A DNA stretch of 64,000 bases. Source: Spartobacteria bacterium (GTDB taxonomy: Bacteria; Verrucomicrobiota; Kiritimatiellia; RZYC01). The notes below the pieces were generated by a model. It had not been told where the DNA came from. It saw only the letters and a list, made by a program, of their open reading frames with translations, and made no database searches. The stretch covers positions 1 to 64,000 of the forward strand of contig RZYC01000010.1 in the NCBI GenBank assembly GCA_009930475.1, written 5' to 3'. Shown here piece after piece: positions 50,071 through 58,592 of the stretch. The position numbers were made by a program, and so were the translations under genes. Numbering within the stretch: position 1 is the stretch's first letter; each line of letters begins with the position of its first letter.

Positions 50071-50169
50071 AAAACGTCCAATGATTGGAACTTTGTTTTC
50101 GAAAACGTCCAATGATTGGAACTTTTTAACATACGGGTCTGGAAAAAGTTCCAATCATTGGAACTTTTT
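50071..50169. promoter_or_regulatory. Second array of three 17-bp palindromes, between thiC and ettA
   Basis: Cores at 50075-50091 and 50106-50122 (both cgtccaatgattggaac, 31 bp apart) and 50148-50164 (gttccaatcattggaac, 42 bp further). Core and A/T flanks match the array at 19269-19357. The array lies 19 bp past the thiC stop and about 105 bp before the ettA ATG. On the minus strand each unit is followed by four or more T, so hairpin termination of thiC transcripts is one reading; an operator for ettA is the other. The array at 19 kb lies between divergent genes, where a terminator role is unlikely. Confidence 0.75.
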
Positions 50170-50187
50170 TCACAGACCGAAACAGCC

Positions 50188-51474
50188 CTACAGTTCTTTG
50201 CTGATGCGCATGGAACAGTATTTCGGACCGCACATGGTGCAATATTCTTCTTTGCTCTTTCCATCAGGAGGAAGTGAACGCTCCTGAAGGGATTCATTGC
50301 GCAGTTCACGTGCTTTTTCGGGGTCAAGTGCCAAATCAAACTGTTTCTGCCAGTCAAAATCCACTCGCGCCTGAGAGATCTCGTCGTCGCGATCACGGGC
50401 ATGAGGGCGTTTGAGGGCTATATCAGCAGCATGCGCCGCAATTTTATAGGCGATGACGCCATCACGAACGTCCCGTTCATTGGGCAGTCCCAAATGCTCT
50501 TTCGGAGTGACATAACACAGCATGGATGCACCATAAAAGGCTCCCATGGTGGCCCCTATGGCCGATGTGATATGATCGTAGCCGGGAGCACAATCGGTGA
50601 CAACAGGACCGAGAATGTAGAAAGGCGCGTCGTCGCACAGTTCTATTTCTTTTTCCATGTTCATCTGGATTTCATCCATGGGAATATGACCCGGACCTTC
50701 GACCATCACCTGCACACCTGCTTCGCGGCAGCGGGTAACCAGTTCACCCAGCACCGCCAGTTCAGCAAACTGCGCTTCATCCGACGCATCGGCCAGGCAA
50801 CCGGGACGCAATCCGTCGCCGAGAGATAACGTCACATCGTGTTTTAAGCAAATATCCAGCACCTCATCAAAATGATTATAGAGGGGATTTTCGCACTTAT
50901 GATGGGTCATCCACTTGGCGGTAATCGATCCGCCGCGACTGACAATGCCCAGAAGACGCTTCTTTGCCAGAGGCACCTGCTCCCGCTTCAAACCAGCGTG
51001 AATGGTCATATAATCGACGCCCTGCTCGGCCTGCTCTGTGATCACCTGAAGCAATAATCCATGCGTAATATCCATAGGATTATCCACGCGGTTCAGTGCT
51101 TCATAAATGGGAACAGTTCCCACAGGAACCCTGCTATGTGCAATGATGCGCTGTCGGATGTGGGTCACGTCGTCGCCAGTGCTCAGATCCATGACGGTAT
51201 CGGAACCGTATTTCACCGCGCAATCCAGTTTCTTCAATTCACATCCCGCACCACTGCTGATGGCAGAGTTGCCGATGTTGGCATTTATCTTCGTTCGTAA
51301 AAGACGACCGATCCCCATGGGATCTAAGTTTTTGTGATTCTTATTAAAGGGAATAACAACGCGGCCCGAAGCCACATGATCGCGCAGTGTTTCAACGTCA
51401 ACATATTCCTTTTCTGCGACCACTCTCATCGCGTCGGTAATCATCCCCTTGCGGGCAGCCTGTGCCTGTGTCAT
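50188..51474 (-). CDS. thiC: Phosphomethylpyrimidine synthase (ThiC)
   Basis: About 428 residues. It is a radical SAM enzyme that turns aminoimidazole ribotide into HMP-phosphate, the pyrimidine part of thiamine. It has the family core ([36 protein letters not shown]) and the C-terminal Fe-S motif [12 protein letters not shown] 51474 ([11 protein letters not shown]) matches family starts and lies 9 nt from ggtgg; ATGs at 51483 and 51486 are closer to that site. A TPP riboswitch in the leader (51594-51677) should reduce expression when thiamine pyrophosphate is plentiful. No other thi gene is adjacent. Confidence 0.97.
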   Translation of the reverse strand: MTQAQAARKGMITDAMRVVAEKEYVDVETLRDHVASGRVVIPFNKNHKNLDPMGIGRLLRTKINANIGNSAISSGAGCELKKLDCAVKYGSDTVMDLSTGDDVTHIRQRIIAHSRVPVGTVPIYEALNRVDNPMDITHGLLLQVITEQAEQGVDYMTIHAGLKREQVPLAKKRLLGIVSRGGSITAKWMTHHKCENPLYNHFDEVLDICLKHDVTLSLGDGLRPGCLADASDEAQFAELAVLGELVTRCREAGVQVMVEGPGHIPMDEIQMNMEKEIELCDDAPFYILGPVVTDCAPGYDHITSAIGATMGAFYGASMLCYVTPKEHLGLPNERDVRDGVIAYKIAAHAADIALKRPHARDRDDEISQARVDFDWQKQFDLALDPEKARELRNESLQERSLPPDGKSKEEYCTMCGPKYCSMRISKEL

Positions 51475-51593
51475 CCATTCCATCATTCCACCTATTTTTC
51501 CCTTTTTATTAAAAAATAAACGGCATTCTGTGTCACAGTGGAAAGATTTCTTGCTGTCAGGACATCACCGACAGGATAATACAGCCATAAGAC

Positions 51594-51677
51594 AAACTGC
51601 ATTCCTACGTCGGCATGATCCGAACAGGTACAAGGGGTCTCTCTCAGCTCTGTCACGCAGAACACCCCCTGCAGTCT
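51594..51677 (-). promoter_or_regulatory. TPP riboswitch (THI element) of thiC
   Basis: On the minus strand the P1 arms are agactgca (51677-51670) and tgcagttt (51601-51594). Between them lie ggggtg, ctgagagagacccctt and acctgttcggatcatgcc, the conserved pyrimidine- and pyrophosphate-sensing parts of the TPP aptamer. It ends about 120 nt before the thiC start. In that leader a 7-bp hairpin (51554-51574) is present but no U-tract follows, so control may act on translation or through a structure not obvious here. Confidence 0.93.
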
Positions 51678-51684
51678 TCATTAA

Positions 51685-51781
51685 CTACCAGGTTCCTAGA
51701 CTGCTACGCCTCACCCTTCGTGAAGTCAACAAAATTGGTTTCCCATACAACCATCAGTCACGAGTGTGCGGTTCATGGTAG
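51685..51781. other. Unexplained 97-bp segment closed by an inverted repeat
   Basis: ctacca (51685-51690) and tggtag (51776-51781) form a closing stem; each end reads ggtag outward on one strand. It lies between the transposase stop (51812) and the TPP aptamer. It could be an unrecognised leader element, or an end of the transposase unit. RAYT-type enzymes are known to bind short repeats with a gtag tetranucleotide, but no standard REP hairpin follows here. Confidence 0.35.
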
Positions 51782-51811
51782 ATTTTACAAAATAACGCTG
51801 ACGGTATCTCG

Positions 51812-52786
51812 TTACCAATCGACCAACTCTCGAAGAGCAAAAAGTGAGTGCCAGCCACCTTTCACTTTGCGTGCTCCCGTTTTGCGCTTAGCTCCAAAAG
51901 AAGCCGCATTTTCAGAAAAATACTGATCAACAAATTCTTTACCGCCCAATATACGTCCATCCGTAAAATACCGACACCGACACAGCAGGCGTTCATGTTC
52001 CGTCAACACCTGCCTGTTCTTCAACTTTTCCCGTAAATGATCATGATTCGTGTTCGCGTCCTCAGGATGCTCACGCACTTCCTCATACATCAAAATACGC
52101 TCCAAATAATGTGACGAAACGCCCATCCACCCCGTTTCATCCACACACATCGACGCGGCAACCGTCATAATTCCCCGTCGCGCAGCCTGTCCTCCCCCCA
52201 TCGCTTCACCAAAACCACAAAACCGATACTCTTGCGGCTCCTGGCTCAACCCTGCCCGCACAGGATTCATTTCAATGTACGCAGCCACCGTTCTCATCGG
52301 TCGCCCCGCCTCCACCAGCACACTTTTAAACCGCCGGTCCCACAACGCACCTGTTCGGTCATGCATTCGATTATACCACCGACTAAACCGCTGTTTCAGC
52401 TGTTTCATAAATTCACTAATATCATGCATGCGAACCAGATACCGCTCCTTATCTGCACGAACCGCATCCACACACCCATCCGCCAGCCAAATAGCCCACC
52501 GTTCCTTTAGCTCATCCATTTCCTCTTCCGAATATAGAAAAGCCATCCTCCGCTCAAACTCCTCGTCCGAAACAACCTCATCCCGATCCGGTTCCTCCAA
52601 CAATACATGCACATGATTCGTCATAATCGCATAGGTCAGAACCCTCACCCCGGTAAACCCCTCAATCCGTCTCATCAGCTTGCGCATATGCTCCTTTTCA
52701 AGCTCCCCCAACAACATTTCGCGACCAACAATGCGACTCATACAATGATAATAAGCCAACGACTTCTGTTTAATTCGATAGTTCAT
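51812..52786 (-). CDS. REP-associated (RAYT / Y1-type) transposase
   Basis: 324 residues. It has the Y1 transposase fold: YAIMTNHVHVLL with the metal-binding HVH pair near residue 58, and SEFMKQLKQRFSRWYNRM followed by TGALWDRRFKSVLVE. The usual RAYT form has a tyrosine in the first aromatic position (RRYxxYxN); here it is QRFSRWYN, so only the second aromatic is Tyr. A long C-terminal region (about 190-324) is typical of the larger family. aagggtgg precedes ATG 52786. No terminal inverted repeats or target duplications were seen. It may be a domesticated enzyme that maintains dispersed palindromes; palindromic repeats do occur in the window, but a link is inference. Confidence 0.85.
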   Translation of the reverse strand: MNYRIKQKSLAYYHCMSRIVGREMLLGELEKEHMRKLMRRIEGFTGVRVLTYAIMTNHVHVLLEEPDRDEVVSDEEFERRMAFLYSEEEMDELKERWAIWLADGCVDAVRADKERYLVRMHDISEFMKQLKQRFSRWYNRMHDRTGALWDRRFKSVLVEAGRPMRTVAAYIEMNPVRAGLSQEPQEYRFCGFGEAMGGGQAARRGIMTVAASMCVDETGWMGVSSHYLERILMYEEVREHPEDANTNHDHLREKLKNRQVLTEHERLLCRCRYFTDGRILGGKEFVDQYFSENAASFGAKRKTGARKVKGGWHSLFALRELVDW

Positions 52787-52836
52787 GTTCCACCCTTATG
52801 CAAAATTCCAACATGTGTCAATTATAAAAAATAATA

Positions 52837-52851
52837 ATTAGTCAGACTAAT
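52837..52851 (-). terminator. Probable terminator of the 5'-nucleotidase gene
   Basis: Perfect 7-bp arms attagtc / gactaat with a one-base centre. On the minus strand it is followed by tattattttttat. It lies 38 bp past the stop codon at 52889. The stem is AT-rich and weak. Confidence 0.45.
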
Positions 52852-52888
52852 ATTTGTAAAATTAAGCCCGAGAGACGAGTCCTTCCTG

Positions 52889-54703
52889 CTAGTTCTTTAT
52901 TAGGGTAACGGGGAAATAATCCAGGCCGGAAAACGATCCAAACTCTGCCGCAGCCTGATTCTTTATGTATTCCGTAAACATCTGGTTATCCATACAATCA
53001 ACGACCGAACATGACCCGTTCGCATCAATCAATGCTTTTAACGTACTATATCCGTCCCGTCCTGAAGCCACATAATTATTTGCAGCGACATGGTACGTTT
53101 TAGCGTCATCCAGCCCGATCCATGCTCCATTCCCGTCCATCACCGTCACGTCAACGATACGCTGGCCTTCCGGCAAGGAGGAGTCATAGGTATATTTTAG
53201 ACGAGCCGAATAGGGAAAACGGCCGTCGTTGTCGGGATCGGTCAGTGCAACAGTGATGACCTCTTCAAATACGTCTTTAATCTGTCGACCGGTCAAATCA
53301 AACGTAGCCACTTTATTCCCGAAAATCATCACTTCCATTAACGTCTGATTTTCATAATATGGGCCGGATGAAATGGACGTACGAATGCCGCCGGCATTCA
53401 CAAAAGCAAAGTCAACGGGCTGTCCTCGCTTTGCCAGTTCGAAAGCCAGTGATTCAGCGGCGACCGGTGCCAGTAAACTGCCATGGCCTGCCAGATCCGT
53501 GGGAACGCGTTCATGGGTCAGCGGAGACGTAACATTGGCAATAATCGGTCCGTACGCCTTTTTAACATCGGCCGCAAAATTCTCTTCGATAAACTGACGA
53601 TCCTGCTGGTTTTCGGGATGCCAGCTAATCATAGCGCCCGCCCCAACCTTCATATCCCTTTCGGGAAACAACTCCTCATCAGAAACAGCCAGCAATGTAT
53701 TGGCACTATCCGCATCAATCACATTCCCCTTTTCATCAAAAGTAATCTTCAACAGACCGGCAAACCGGGCATAACACCCTGCCTGCACCACCGCCGTTTT
53801 TCCGCCTGATGGCGTGGTGACCCATGTGGGATATGCCCCCTCGTCGACCATTCCGACGGAGGAGAAATCGCCGAGAACCGAATGAGAATGACCACCGACA
53901 ATCACATCAATACCATCCACCTCACGGGCAAGCTGCTGATCCTTTTCATAACCGATGTGGGACACCATGATAATTCGGTCAACGCCCTTTTCCTTTAATA
54001 AGGCAACGATTTTACGGGCGGTATCCGCTTCCGGCAAAAAGATGAGGCCTTTATCCGGATTAGAGACCGCAGGCATATTACCCAGCACGATGCCAAAAAT
54101 ACCGATTTTTTCTCCCTGCACCTCTTTGATCGTATAGGGCATCAATTGCGGCAGCCCGTACAACGGTGACTGATCGTTCATGAGGACATTGGCCGCAACC
54201 AGCGGGAAATGGGCAGAACGGATAAACGCGGCCAGCTTCTCGTCGTCAGGGAAAGAGGCACCAGGAACAATGGATGTCACAGCCCCCTGTTCGTTCGTCT
54301 CCAGCGTCATGGGACGGAGTTTATCAAACTCGTGATTCCCCAGAACCATTGCATCCAGCCCCATACGATTGAGCAGCTCGATATCCGGCGTGCCATGGAA
54401 TAGAATAAAGTAACCCGATCCCTGAAAAGCATCGCCGCCATGTAAAAACAAAAATCCGGAACCTTCTTTTTCTGCCATCCCGCGCCAGGCATCGATTTGC
54501 GTGTGCAAACGGGGATACCCCCCAACTTGCACTACGTATTCCGTATTACTCATCGACAACACGCTTTCCGCCGGCTCAATATGTGAATGTGTATCATTGA
54601 CGTGAGCAATATAAATAACCGCATCCTTTGCAAGGGTCTGCCGGCCTATCACCGAAAAGCCACATAAAATCAAGCCCATGATTACATAGAATTTTATATT
54701 CAT
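52889..54703 (-). CDS. Exported 5'-nucleotidase / UshA-like metallophosphatase
   Basis: 604 residues with signal peptide (to about residue 26). Metallophosphatase domain: HVNDTHSHIEP (Asp37, His39), FLHGGDAFQG, VLGNHEFDKL, and GGHSHSVL. The 5'-nucleotidase C-terminal domain follows (about 385-600) with FVNAGGIRTSI and NNYVASGRDGYSTL, which form the nucleotide pocket. It acts in the periplasm or on the surface, releasing phosphate from nucleotides; UshA-type members also cut nucleotide sugars. The ATG (54703) overlaps the stop codon of the HAD phosphatase gene by one base, so the two are coupled. Confidence 0.93.
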   Translation of the reverse strand: MNIKFYVIMGLILCGFSVIGRQTLAKDAVIYIAHVNDTHSHIEPAESVLSMSNTEYVVQVGGYPRLHTQIDAWRGMAEKEGSGFLFLHGGDAFQGSGYFILFHGTPDIELLNRMGLDAMVLGNHEFDKLRPMTLETNEQGAVTSIVPGASFPDDEKLAAFIRSAHFPLVAANVLMNDQSPLYGLPQLMPYTIKEVQGEKIGIFGIVLGNMPAVSNPDKGLIFLPEADTARKIVALLKEKGVDRIIMVSHIGYEKDQQLAREVDGIDVIVGGHSHSVLGDFSSVGMVDEGAYPTWVTTPSGGKTAVVQAGCYARFAGLLKITFDEKGNVIDADSANTLLAVSDEELFPERDMKVGAGAMISWHPENQQDRQFIEENFAADVKKAYGPIIANVTSPLTHERVPTDLAGHGSLLAPVAAESLAFELAKRGQPVDFAFVNAGGIRTSISSGPYYENQTLMEVMIFGNKVATFDLTGRQIKDVFEEVITVALTDPDNDGRFPYSARLKYTYDSSLPEGQRIVDVTVMDGNGAWIGLDDAKTYHVAANNYVASGRDGYSTLKALIDANGSCSVVDCMDNQMFTEYIKNQAAAEFGSFSGLDYFPVTLIKN

Positions 54704-55350
54704 TATGATTCCTTCTTTATTAACGAAATTAACTCTTCGGGATTATTCACACACCATGCGGCACCGGCCATCTGCAATTCGTCCAGCGACCCGTAACCCC
54801 AGAGCACACCTATGCCGTGAAGAAGATGATGCGCTGCGCCTATCATATCAAATTTGCGGTCGCCAACCATATATGTTTCTGATGGAAGCAGGGATTCTGA
54901 GGCAATAATATAATCCAGCAGTTCCTCTTTATTGCTGCGGGTTCCATCAAGTTCACTGCCATGCACCGCCTTAAAGAAAGGCGTCAACTCAAAATGATCG
55001 ATAATTTTCTGTGCATAAACGCCCGGTTTTGAGGTAGCTACATACAACGTACACCCCATGTCCTTCAACGCGGATAAACATTCAGGAATGTTCGGATACA
55101 CCGTGTTTTCGTATATGCCTTTGTACTGATAGCGCTCCCTGTAAATCGCGACAGCATGCTGCACCAGCACCTCATCATGGGTCTGTAATAGTTTAGCAAA
55201 GCTAAACTCAAGAGGCGGACCAATACACCAAGCGAGTTCCGACACGTCTGGAACGGCAACATGCATGGCTTCCAGCGCATAAGAAATACTGCGGGTAATG
55301 CCCACAAAAGAATCGGTCAAGGTTCCGTCCAAATCAAATAACACATTCAT
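54703..55350 (-). CDS. HAD-family phosphatase (Gph-like)
   Basis: About 215 residues. Motif I FDLDGTLTDS at the start (nucleophile Asp and acid/base Asp), motif II VATSKPG, and motif IV MVGDRKFDMIGA mark a phosphoglycolate-phosphatase-type HAD enzyme with a helical cap. The substrate could be phosphoglycolate or a nucleotide (some relatives are 5'-nucleotidases, which would fit the coupled UshA-like gene). ATG 55350 was chosen because motif I begins right there and aagggtg lies upstream; frames open further up to 55464 add no family sequence. Confidence 0.9.
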   Translation of the reverse strand: MNVLFDLDGTLTDSFVGITRSISYALEAMHVAVPDVSELAWCIGPPLEFSFAKLLQTHDEVLVQHAVAIYRERYQYKGIYENTVYPNIPECLSALKDMGCTLYVATSKPGVYAQKIIDHFELTPFFKAVHGSELDGTRSNKEELLDYIIASESLLPSETYMVGDRKFDMIGAAHHLLHGIGVLWGYGSLDELQMAGAAWCVNNPEELISLIKKES

Positions 55351-55515
55351 AGAATCACCCTTCATTAAATCGAAAGCCTCGTTATATGCCAAAGAAGATG
55401 CATTGAAAACGATAGATTCCATATAAGTTCCCAATAAATCGTGTGAATCTATGGCATAGACCACATCATTTTTATGCTCGCAAATCCATTCGGCTAAGAT
55501 ACATTCTCCCTCACT

Positions 55516-57771
55516 ATGAAAAGCACTTTAGCCTATTCGGAAATACTCTTTGGAACAGACCGGACCCCGCGCATCACTGCGATGGAACATGTCGCAGCTA
55601 AGGAAAGGGATCATGTACTGTTTTGGCAGCGCAACACCGAACTGATAAAAAGGCAGGAGGACTTTACCTGTTTTTGCCTTTGCAGCGAAAGCATTCCTGA
55701 AACCTGTATGGGAAATACAGCGTACCGCCGTCTAGACGGGAGCGGTGTGTTAAACATCATGGTGACATCGCATCATTGGACGGACATGCTGGCCTGTGTT
55801 AAAGATATCAAAGTCCATTGTAAATCAAATGGATTAAAACCGGACGAACATGTGTTCTTCATCAACGATCCTGTTCAACAGCATTTGCTGCTCTCTGGAA
55901 AAACCCTGTTTAAAGACATGGCATTTCATGAATTACATCGCATGCAGCTGGACATTGAAACCTATTGCGACCCGCAGTATGACTTCTGTAATGCATCACG
56001 GGAGTCTGATCAAATCCTACTCATCACCCTGTCAGATCAAAGTGAATGGGTTCACGTCATTTCGTCGGAAGCGATGAGCGAAAAACAAATGCTGGAGGAA
56101 ATGGTGTCCGTGATCAGAGATCGTGATCCGGATGTTATAGAAGGCCACAACCTGTTTAATTTCGATCTGCCCTACATCATGGAGCGGGCAAAAAAGAACA
56201 AAGTGAAATGCAGCATCGGCCGTGATTGCTCCGTACCGAAAAGCCGCTCCAGCAGATGGTCTGCCGCCGAACGAACAACCCATTTCACGCGATTTGACAT
56301 CTTTGGGCGTCATGTCATCGACACCTATTTTCTCGTTCAGCTCTACGACATCACCCATCGCTCGCTGGAAAGCTACAGTTTAAAGAATGCAGCCATACAT
56401 TTCGGGATTGCGCCGGAAAATCGAACCTACATTGAGGGGGCGCTCATTGCCGAAACATTCACCTGTGATCCGGAAAAAGTAACGCGCTACGCCATCGATG
56501 ACATCAACGAAACGCGGCGGTTAGCCGCTATTCTTTCCCCCACCTATTTTGCACAGACCCAACTGCTGCCACTGTCCTATCAAAACGTCGTATTGCGGGG
56601 TAACGCGACAAAAATCAATGCCCTCATGCTGCGCTCCTACCTCAAAGAACAGGCGGCCGTCCCCATTCCACAGCCATCCCATCCCTTTGAAGGCGGATAT
56701 ACCGATATGTTTTATGAGGGGCTGGCCCATCGCGTGGAACACGTTGATGTCCGCTCCCTTTATCCATCACTCATGCTTGCGTACAACCTGGTTCCGGCAT
56801 CGGACACACGACAGATCTTTTCTGGAATCCTGGAACAGCTTCGCACCTTTCGGTTGCAATGCAAACAAGCCGAAGCCTCGGCCCAAACACCTGAAGAGGC
56901 ACTGCATTTCAACGCACTGCAAACGACCTTTAAAATATTAATCAATTCCTTTTACGGTTATCTAGCCTTTGAGCAGGGTTTATTTAACGACTATGACGTT
57001 GCGGAGACCATTACATCGAAAGGCCGAACCCTCCTCCGCTCCATGATTGATCGCGTCAATGAACTGGGCGGAAAACCCATTGAAATTGATACAGACGGCA
57101 TCTATTTCATCCCGCCGGACGACGAACTTTGCGACGAAGCGACCTTTAGATCCCGTTTTAGAGAAATTCTTCCTTCAGGAATTGAGGTAGAATTCGATGG
57201 TTCTTATCAAGCGATGTTTAGCTACAAAATGAAAAATTACGCACTGCTGGATACCGACAATCATGTGATTATCAAAGGCGCGGCATTAAAATCGCGAGGA
57301 CTCGAACCGTTTCAGAGAACATTGCTGAAAAACATGCTCCGGCTCCTTTTGGAAGATCGCGCCAATGATATTCCACCTCTGGTCGATGCCATGGCAGAGC
57401 AAATTCGGCAACGCAGCTATCCCATCTCCATGCTGGCCAAAACAGAGACCTTGCAAAGCGATCCCGCCAGCTATCAGTCCAAACAGACAAATGGACAGCG
57501 AAATAAAAACGCCGCCTATGAACTGGCTCTTGCCTATCCGGGGAAATATCGGGCAGGCGATCAGATTTCGTATTATATCACGGGGACGAATAAAAAAGTT
57601 AAAGTATTTGAAGCCGCGCGACCAATCCATGAGTACAACCCCGCGCAGCCAGATGACAATACGGAGTATTACATCGACAAACTAACAACGCTTTATCACA
57701 AATTTTGCCCGCAGGACATCATACGCAACCACGAGAAAAAAAATGAAGACCAACAACTTATGCTTTTCTAA
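55516..57771 (+). CDS. Family B DNA polymerase with proofreading exonuclease
   Basis: 751 residues, slightly shorter than E. coli Pol II. Exonuclease motifs: LDIETY (Asp146, Glu148), NLFNFDLPY (Asp217) and YAIDDINETRRL (Asp328). Polymerase motifs: A at VDVRSLYPSLM (Asp411), B at KILINSFYGYLA (Lys473), C at EIDTDGIYF (Asp525, Asp527). All catalytic acids are present, so it should be active. The last residues, DQQLMLF, match the beta-clamp-binding pattern QLxLF found at the end of Pol II. The role is probably repair or lesion bypass. No LexA-type box was found in the 165-bp upstream gap. There is no Shine-Dalgarno before ATG 55516. A pseudopilin gene starts within its last 29 bases. Confidence 0.93.
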   Translation: MKSTLAYSEILFGTDRTPRITAMEHVAAKERDHVLFWQRNTELIKRQEDFTCFCLCSESIPETCMGNTAYRRLDGSGVLNIMVTSHHWTDMLACVKDIKVHCKSNGLKPDEHVFFINDPVQQHLLLSGKTLFKDMAFHELHRMQLDIETYCDPQYDFCNASRESDQILLITLSDQSEWVHVISSEAMSEKQMLEEMVSVIRDRDPDVIEGHNLFNFDLPYIMERAKKNKVKCSIGRDCSVPKSRSSRWSAAERTTHFTRFDIFGRHVIDTYFLVQLYDITHRSLESYSLKNAAIHFGIAPENRTYIEGALIAETFTCDPEKVTRYAIDDINETRRLAAILSPTYFAQTQLLPLSYQNVVLRGNATKINALMLRSYLKEQAAVPIPQPSHPFEGGYTDMFYEGLAHRVEHVDVRSLYPSLMLAYNLVPASDTRQIFSGILEQLRTFRLQCKQAEASAQTPEEALHFNALQTTFKILINSFYGYLAFEQGLFNDYDVAETITSKGRTLLRSMIDRVNELGGKPIEIDTDGIYFIPPDDELCDEATFRSRFREILPSGIEVEFDGSYQAMFSYKMKNYALLDTDNHVIIKGAALKSRGLEPFQRTLLKNMLRLLLEDRANDIPPLVDAMAEQIRQRSYPISMLAKTETLQSDPASYQSKQTNGQRNKNAAYELALAYPGKYRAGDQISYYITGTNKKVKVFEAARPIHEYNPAQPDDNTEYYIDKLTTLYHKFCPQDIIRNHEKKNEDQQLMLF

Positions 57772-58207
57772 AACCCATAGTACGAAACAGGGATTCACCC
57801 TGATTGAAATATTAATCGTTTTAATCATTATCACGATACTGGCCGGCTTTGTCGGCCTCAACGTACTGCAGCATCCAGGAACGGCCCGTCAGGCCACAGC
57901 AAAGCTGCAAGTCAAGACACTCCAGTCCGCCATCAAGTTATATCACGCAGAGCAGCACCGCTTTCCTACACAGCAGCAGGGACTGGACGCACTGGTAACG
58001 AAGCCGGAGATCCCCCCGATTCCCGCAAATTATCCTACGGAAGGATATCTGGACAGTCGTACGGTTCCCATGGATCCATGGGGCACCGCGTATATTTATC
58101 TCATTCCCGGCCGCAACGGAGAAACCTTCGAAATCATGAGCTATGGCAGTGACAATGAACCCGGCGGCGAGGGAGAAGACGCAGATATTTCCAGTGCCGT
58201 GATGTAA
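57743..58207 (+). CDS. Type II secretion major pseudopilin, GspG-like (second copy)
   Basis: 154 residues. Prepilin leader QGFTLIEILIVLIIITILAG (cleavage G|F, Glu +5). The C-terminal half has VPMDPWGTAYIY, the GspG P-x-D-P-W-G motif, and GSDNEPGGEGEDADI with the GspG calcium-site pattern GxDxxxGGEGxxxDI. It is closer to standard GspG than the copy at 28366. The ATG lies inside the polymerase gene (29-bp overlap), so expression is tied to it. The stop shares one base with the next ATG. Confidence 0.9.
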   Translation: MKTNNLCFSKTHSTKQGFTLIEILIVLIIITILAGFVGLNVLQHPGTARQATAKLQVKTLQSAIKLYHAEQHRFPTQQQGLDALVTKPEIPPIPANYPTEGYLDSRTVPMDPWGTAYIYLIPGRNGETFEIMSYGSDNEPGGEGEDADISSAVM

Positions 58208-58590
58208 TGACGCCGTTGAAACCAGATCATTCCTATGGACACAGCCCAGGTTTTACCTTGGTAGAGATCATGATTTCTCTCGTTATATGTGTTTTATTTG
58301 CCTCGTCGTTGACCGTTACGTTGCACATCATTTTAAGACAGGTACAAACATCCAGCCAAACAGCGGAGGAGATACTCGCTTTTAACGACGTATCCTGCCG
58401 CCTGTGGCTGCAAGACAAACACGCCTTTAAAACCGATGACACCTCCGTAGAAAACATGGGAACCCAGATCGAACAGCCTTATTTTGTATGGAATATATAC
58501 AGATACTGGTTCAACACGAACAATAACAGTACATTTATAATCAGTACACTGAGTTATACCGGGTCAGAAAATCCACAGGAAGTATTGTAA
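58207..58590 (+). CDS. Minor pseudopilin-like protein
   Basis: 127 residues. PGFTLVEIMISLVICVLFA is a prepilin leader with cleavage G|F and Glu at +5, then a hydrophobic helix. The rest is short, without a recognised motif; it may act like GspI or GspJ at the tip of a pseudopilus. The ATG overlaps the stop of the GspG-like gene (taatg). murB starts 2 bp after its stop, so the polymerase, two pseudopilins and murB probably share one transcript. Confidence 0.75.
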   Translation: MTPLKPDHSYGHSPGFTLVEIMISLVICVLFASSLTVTLHIILRQVQTSSQTAEEILAFNDVSCRLWLQDKHAFKTDDTSVENMGTQIEQPYFVWNIYRYWFNTNNNSTFIISTLSYTGSENPQEVL

Positions 58591-58592
58591 TT

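Noticed and set aside
51720-51785. Group II intron domain V
   Set aside because: The phrase gtgtgcggttc is suggestive, but the required complementary half with a GNRA loop is missing and no reverse transcriptase is present.
55351-55515. LexA/SOS box before the family B polymerase
   Set aside because: No ctgt-N8-acag or gaac-N4-gttc pattern was found in the gap.
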